Below, one piece after another: positions 20,537 to 24,330 of a stretch of DNA of 24,330 nt. Source of the stretch: Candidatus Nanoarchaeia archaeon. Its GTDB lineage: Archaea; Nanobdellota; Nanobdellia; Woesearchaeales; CG1-02-33-12. Below the pieces are notes generated by a model. The model had not been told where the DNA came from and made no database searches. It saw only the letters and a program-made list of their open reading frames with translations. Numbering within the stretch: position 1 is the first letter of the stretch; each line of letters starts with the position of its first letter. The stretch lies in contig JAQTRH010000003.1 in the NCBI GenBank assembly GCA_028711925.1, forward strand, positions 1-24,330. Reading direction: 5' to 3'. The translations under genes were made by a program, and so were the position numbers.

Positions 20537-21751
20537 ATGATTCCTAACTTAAACAGCTACAAAAAGGTTATAGGCGCTGAAAAGGTAAAGCAGATAAGGC
20601 AAAGCGCAGAAAATCTTCAGGATAAGCATGTTGTCCATATTAATGCGACATCAATGGGGGGAGGGGTTGCTGAAATTCTTAACTCATTGGTTTTTCTTAT
20701 GAATGATATTGGGATAGACACTGGATGGAGAGTTATTCTGGGAAGCCACTCATTTTTTAATGTAACAAAAAAATTCCATAATTTTCTTCAGGGAAAAAAG
20801 GGAAAGGTAACTGCAAACAGAAAGAACATATACCTTGAATACTGCAAAAGAAATGCATTGATAAACCACATTAAATCCCATGATGCTGTTATTGTGCATG
20901 ACCCTCAGCCACTTGGAATGATAGCCAACTATGAAAAGAAAAACAACTGGATATGGAGATGCCATATCGACCTTTCAAACCCGAATAACGATGCCTTGAA
21001 TTTTTTATTGCCTTACATAAAAATGTATGACGGAGTGATAGTATCCTCAGAAAAATTCAAGATTAAGTCAATTGAAAATCCGCAAATAATTATTCACCCA
21101 AGCATAGACCCCCTTTCTGCCAAAAACAAGGAAATAAACAAAATGAAATCAAAAAAAATTCTTTCAAGCATGGGCATTGATACAGACAAGCCAATCATAA
21201 CCCAGATAGGAAGATTTGACCCGTGGAAGGGGCATATAGGAGTTATAAAAATGTTCAAGAAAATCAAGGAAAAGATGGACTGCCAGCTTATCTTCATGGG
21301 TGATATGGCAGGGGATGACCCTGAGGGGCCGATACTTTATCACAAAATAAGGCAGATTGCAGAAAAAGAAGGCAATTCTATAGTTACAATAACTCAAAAC
21401 AATGACTTACTTGTTAACATCCTTCAAAGAGAGTCTTCTTTTATATTTCAAAACTCAATAAGAGAGGGTTTTGGGCTTACAGTGGCAGAAGCTCTCTGGA
21501 AAAAAACTCCTGTTATAGGAACTCCTGCAGGAGGAATTCCATTGCAAATAATAAACGGAAAAACAGGATACATAATCAAAGACTGCAACGATGGAGTAAA
21601 AAAAGCAATTAATCTGATTGAAGACAAGCAGTTAAGGGAAGAGATGGGAAAAGCAGGTCATGAGCACATAAAGGAAAAATTCCTTATCACAAGGCATCTT
21701 CAGGATTATATAAATCTTTTAAACAAGATGTATCCCCCGTCAACTATTTAA
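20537..21751 (+). CDS. treT: TreT-type trehalose synthase (GT4 glycosyltransferase)
   Basis: TreT joins an NDP-activated glucose to free glucose, giving trehalose, a compatible solute. The 404 residues form two Rossmann domains (GT-B). The acceptor-side motif INATSMGGGVAEIL (about 34-47) and IVHDPQPLGM are characteristic of TreT. The C-terminal domain has QIGRFDPWKG (about 225-234) as the donor-binding loop and REGFGLTVAEALWKKTPVIGTPAGGIP with the conserved EGFGL...E pair of family GT4. All catalytic landmarks are present. A retaining transferase using another acceptor cannot be excluded. The gene is alone, with no trehalose-phosphate pathway gene in the window. Confidence 0.87.
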   Translation: MIPNLNSYKKVIGAEKVKQIRQSAENLQDKHVVHINATSMGGGVAEILNSLVFLMNDIGIDTGWRVILGSHSFFNVTKKFHNFLQGKKGKVTANRKNIYLEYCKRNALINHIKSHDAVIVHDPQPLGMIANYEKKNNWIWRCHIDLSNPNNDALNFLLPYIKMYDGVIVSSEKFKIKSIENPQIIIHPSIDPLSAKNKEINKMKSKKILSSMGIDTDKPIITQIGRFDPWKGHIGVIKMFKKIKEKMDCQLIFMGDMAGDDPEGPILYHKIRQIAEKEGNSIVTITQNNDLLVNILQRESSFIFQNSIREGFGLTVAEALWKKTPVIGTPAGGIPLQIINGKTGYIIKDCNDGVKKAINLIEDKQLREEMGKAGHEHIKEKFLITRHLQDYINLLNKMYPPSTI

Positions 21752-21776
21752 TTTCTGCATTTCAAGGATAGAAAAT

Positions 21777-22412
21777 TCATTTTTTCTCTTTTTTGTATTC
21801 AATGTAAGAGTATATGAAAAGGTAGAAAACCCCTGCAAAAATAAAAACCATAAGCGTAAAAAACATTTGCTGAGGGAAGAATGCTGTAAAAATAAACAAC
21901 ACCCCCAATATCCTGAATACCTTTGCGCCAAGCTTATGTGTTTTATCCCATACATTGTCGCTGCTTAATGTCCAGGGAGTTCTTATTCCTATAAACCAGT
22001 TTCTTTTTGCCTTTTCAAGCAAGGAACCTATAAAAATAAAAAGAATTCCTATTCCAATGGGTATTGTGATTCCGGGATTAATCTTTACGCCTATATTCCA
22101 TAATATAACCTGGACATGAATTGAAAACATGAATATTAAGAATACAATTATAAATAAGTCAAACTCTTTTCTGAAATCTTCTATGTTTTTTTTCAGGGGG
22201 TCAATTTTAGGGATAAATGCAAAAAGCAAGAAAAGCCCTAAAATTACAAGAGGCATCATAAAAGTTCCCCAGAATCTGTTCATGTAGCCGTCAACCTGGC
22301 CTTCAATATTCCAGTGGGATGCTACATTTTCCGGCATTTGAGGATAAAAGTAAAAGCTCACTAAAAATGAGGCCAGAATAATAACCAAAGCAACTATCTC
22401 GCTCTTTCTCAT
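21777..22412 (-). CDS. SdpI/DUF1648-like membrane protein
   Basis: From ATG 22412 the protein has 211 residues and about six membrane helices. The N-terminal part, with SFYFYPQMPENVASHWNIEGQVDGYMNRFWG, is a DUF1648 signature. The C-terminal part, with GSLLEKAKRNWFIGIRTPWTLSSDNVWDKTHKLGAKVF, is the SdpI signature. In Bacillus, SdpI gives immunity to the SdpC killing factor and acts with the repressor SdpR. No such toxin or regulator gene is seen here. The ATG at 22412 is chosen because the BRE/TATA at 22434-22443 centres about 26 nt upstream. The further in-frame ATG at 22487 would lie upstream of that promoter. Confidence 0.85.
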   Translation of the reverse strand: MRKSEIVALVIILASFLVSFYFYPQMPENVASHWNIEGQVDGYMNRFWGTFMMPLVILGLFLLFAFIPKIDPLKKNIEDFRKEFDLFIIVFLIFMFSIHVQVILWNIGVKINPGITIPIGIGILFIFIGSLLEKAKRNWFIGIRTPWTLSSDNVWDKTHKLGAKVFRILGVLFIFTAFFPQQMFFTLMVFIFAGVFYLFIYSYIEYKKEKK

Positions 22413-22433
22413 ATAGGATGATAAGAATAACAT

Positions 22434-22447
22434 CTTTAATAAGCTTT
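22434..22447 (-). promoter_or_regulatory. BRE/TATA of the SdpI-like gene
   Basis: Minus-strand AAAGCTTATTAAAG, centred about 26 nt from ATG 22412. The spacing sets the start codon and implies a leaderless mRNA. Confidence 0.6.
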
Positions 22448-22463
22448 CTGTTAATATCAGTAA

Positions 22464-22475
22464 ACTTTTTAAATG
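22464..22475 (+). promoter_or_regulatory. TATA box of tRNA-Gly
   Basis: ACTTTTTAAATG preceded by TAA. It predicts transcription from about 22496, 9 nt before the mature tRNA 5' end. It is back-to-back with the promoter of the SdpI-like gene. Confidence 0.5.
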
Positions 22476-22504
22476 GGTTATAACCACCTTATTTTAATCT
22501 ATCC

Positions 22505-22576
22505 GCGCCGGTGGTCTAATGGCTATGACTGCGGCCTTCCAAGCCGTATGTCCGGGTTCGAATCCCGGCCGGCGCA
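22505..22576 (+). tRNA. tRNA-Gly (UCC)
   Basis: A 72-nt cloverleaf without intron. The acceptor stem is GCGCCGG with CCGGCGC, the anticodon stem GCGGC with GCCGT, the loop CTTCCAA (anticodon TCC), the T-stem CCGGG with CCCGG around TTCGAAT, and the discriminator base is A73. CCA is not encoded. The stop codon of the convergent FlaJ/TadC-like gene begins 1 nt after its last base. Confidence 0.95.
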
Positions 22577-22577
22577 T

Positions 22578-24330
22578 TTAACTGACTGCGAATCCTGCTT
22601 CTAAAACTGTTGTTGCAACAAAGTTGAACAACAAGGTAACTATGAATGCCACGAATATGTAAAGTATTGTGCTTTTTATTAAATTCTGGCCAATCAAATA
22701 CCTTTCATTAAGCGAATCAGAGCCGTTTTCAACACCGTTTGCAAGTATTGTGAGGATGTAAACAATCTGCACAACATACAACCCAACAATTATCTGGAAA
22801 TAATAGGTTGGCATTCCATCACCGAACATGCTTACCATTCCGCCAGCGCCCACTGCAGCATCGCCTGATTCTGCTGCAAGGGTTTCCATCTGTGTTCCAA
22901 GCTTCTGCAGAATAGTTGTTACCATAGATGTTATTCCAACAACAACCCCTGCAATTGCAGGAGCGATAAATGACACCTGTGATTTCATTGATGATATAAC
23001 ATCTGCAAGAAGATCCTTTAGCCTTTCATCAACCCTGTGTATTTCCTTGATATACCTGGAAACATTTGTAAGCGCCTGTGCAGCAACCATAGGCCCTTTC
23101 TTAATTGCCTGTATAAGCACTTTCATTGAGCTCTCTATAATATTAGATGGATAAAATAGTATTGCCCCTGAGTTTTCGTTGAATATCGCTTCCTTAACCC
23201 CCATGCCGAGTTTGGTTATGTTCATGCTCACTACCTGAAAAAAATTCCCAGAAGTTGTATCTCTCATTATGTCTGCAACCTTGCTGAATGCAATCTCTGC
23301 GGGAATTCCATCCCCTAATCTGTTTCCAAGCTGGAATATAGCTGAAGCAAACTCATTCTCAAGTTTTTTTGTTTCCTCTCTTATCTTGATAAGGTTTTTT
23401 GACCTTAAGTTGTAGTATATTCCAATCCCTAAACCAAAGGCAAGGGTTATGAAAAGGCTTAGGATAGTTGCGCCTAATCCAAATGGGCCAACTGTTTGTC
23501 CAACCATTGCGCCTTCCTTGGCAACGCTTATATGATAATCAAGAAAATGAAATCCTGCAATTGGAGGAGGGTCAACAAAACCCGGAACAAGAGGAAGTAT
23601 AACCGGAAGAATTCCAATGAAAAAAAGAAACACGCCAATGAATACACTCAAAAAAAGAGGGTTTATTCTCATCTCAATTGAGCCTATGTTCAGAATTATA
23701 TTTTTGTATTTTCCAAGTTCTGGATTTGACTGCGATAAATCTGTTTCACCATAGCCGGTAGGCCTTTTTGACAGGATTATCTTGCCTATATAATAAACTA
23801 TCAGCGGAAGAGTGACATTGTAAATAACAGCTATGTAATACCACTTGACACCCTCCATAAAGCTGACCATCAAAGGAAGTATGACCAGTCCAAGCAAGGG
23901 CATTATAACTCCAAGCATATGGAGTGTTTGTATTGGAGATTGTAAATTATGCGCGTAATGAAGCATCTTTTCATATGTTCCCTCAAGCATGACATCGAGA
24001 GCTCGGTCAACAAGAGCCAATCTCCTGTCCTCAGACGGCTCGTAAAGTGATGACTCGACAAGATGAAAAGACTCTATGAATTCAATGTTCCATTTTCTCC
24101 ATGTTTCAAGATAGTTATCAAGAGCTTCCTTTACTGACTCATATTTTTCCGACTCAACATCCCAGAGTATTTTCTTTAAGTCAAGAGACAATGGAGGGGC
24201 GATATGTTCCGCTGCAAAGGCAATTGCGCCCTCAAGGTTTGATGTGTGCCTCATATACGTAACTATATAAAAAATACACTGGACCATCTGGTTGCTTGCC
24301 TTGAGACGCCAGCTATTGGCCAAAATATCA
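22578..24330 (-). CDS. FlaJ/TadC-like pilus or archaellum platform protein, N-terminus beyond window
   Basis: The protein is the inner-membrane platform on which a type IV pilus-like machine is assembled, working with an FlaI/TadA-type ATPase. The frame runs out of the right edge, so the visible 583 residues are incomplete. It has two T2SSF domains, one near the N-terminal end of the visible part (with MRHTSNLEGAIAFAAEHI) and one at about residues 315-455 (LENEFASAIFQLGNRLGDGIPAEIAF... and IKEIHRVDERLKDLL). Each is followed by membrane helices, about seven in total (examples near 137-152, 158-175, 219-242, 270-292, 450-470, 510-530 and 550-575). This double-domain layout is typical of archaeal FlaJ-type proteins. 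The pilin and ATPase genes lie outside the window. Confidence 0.87.
   Translation of the reverse strand, partial: DILANSWRLKASNQMVQCIFYIVTYMRHTSNLEGAIAFAAEHIAPPLSLDLKKILWDVESEKYESVKEALDNYLETWRKWNIEFIESFHLVESSLYEPSEDRRLALVDRALDVMLEGTYEKMLHYAHNLQSPIQTLHMLGVIMPLLGLVILPLMVSFMEGVKWYYIAVIYNVTLPLIVYYIGKIILSKRPTGYGETDLSQSNPELGKYKNIILNIGSIEMRINPLFLSVFIGVFLFFIGILPVILPLVPGFVDPPPIAGFHFLDYHISVAKEGAMVGQTVGPFGLGATILSLFITLAFGLGIGIYYNLRSKNLIKIREETKKLENEFASAIFQLGNRLGDGIPAEIAFSKVADIMRDTTSGNFFQVVSMNITKLGMGVKEAIFNENSGAILFYPSNIIESSMKVLIQAIKKGPMVAAQALTNVSRYIKEIHRVDERLKDLLADVISSMKSQVSFIAPAIAGVVVGITSMVTTILQKLGTQMETLAAESGDAAVGAGGMVSMFGDGMPTYYFQIIVGLYVVQIVYILTILANGVENGSDSLNERYLIGQNLIKSTILYIFVAFIVTLLFNFVATTVLEAGFAVS

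Noticed and set aside
22413..22487. 25-residue N-terminal extension of the SdpI-like protein
   Set aside because: The extension lies over and upstream of the well-placed BRE/TATA element. The membrane protein starts naturally at the ATG at 22412.

Overview
This window looks like part of the chromosome of an AT-rich, compact archaeal genome, most likely a DPANN archaeon of the Woesearchaeota/Pacearchaeota type. That placement is an inference from gene content. The archaeal markers are both subunits of DNA topoisomerase VI, the GEK1-type D-aminoacyl-tRNA deacylase, the ribosome-recycling ATPase ABCE1, a Pno1/Dim2-like KH protein, a COG1395 regulator, a DUF5654 membrane protein and a FlaJ/TadC-like pilus platform protein. 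It also has a tRNA gene with bulge-helix-bulge introns, and AT-rich TATA boxes about 26 nt upstream of many start codons, which implies leaderless mRNAs.

Layout. 1-5.5 kb: an exported-type coiled-coil/Cys-rich/lipase protein (open at the left edge), DUF5654, dtdA (minus), a membrane-anchored protein of unknown function, a COG1395 regulator followed by a 44-residue zinc-ribbon protein (minus), and a winged-helix/RelE-like toxin-antitoxin pair. 5.6-9.6 kb: ABCE1, a TPR protein, a DUF99 protein and an AbrB/RelE toxin-antitoxin pair whose promoter carries a near-perfect palindrome. 9.7-14.0 kb: a tight glmS-glmM-glmU operon that would convert fructose-6-phosphate to UDP-GlcNAc. 14.0-15.1 kb (minus): tRNA-Arg(UCU) with two introns, then tRNA-Cys(GCA) 2 nt later, then trmI. 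15.1-16.0 kb: a 43-residue Cys-rich protein (minus) and a seven-helix membrane protein. 16.0-19.4 kb (minus): the KH protein-top6B-top6A operon. 19.4-21.8 kb: a bicistron of AbrB-like and Cys-motif proteins (minus), behind a promoter region with 12-bp-spaced repeats, then a cold-shock-domain protein and a TreT-type glycosyltransferase. 21.8-24.3 kb: an SdpI-like membrane protein (minus), tRNA-Gly(UCC) and the pilus platform protein (minus, open at the right edge).

The strongest unusual item is the tRNA-Arg gene. Besides a 20-nt intron at position 37/38, its T-loop is split at 59/60 by a 91-nt structured insertion. Both insertions fit bulge-helix-bulge cleavage (the first has one mismatch in its central helix) and removal restores a standard 75-nt tRNA. 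The gene for TrmI, which methylates T-loop positions 57/58, lies immediately downstream in the same orientation. Three short proteins (44, 59 and 43 aa) that are easy to overlook are also annotated. No stretch over 300 bases lacks a gene, and I saw no CRISPR array, insertion sequence or prophage.
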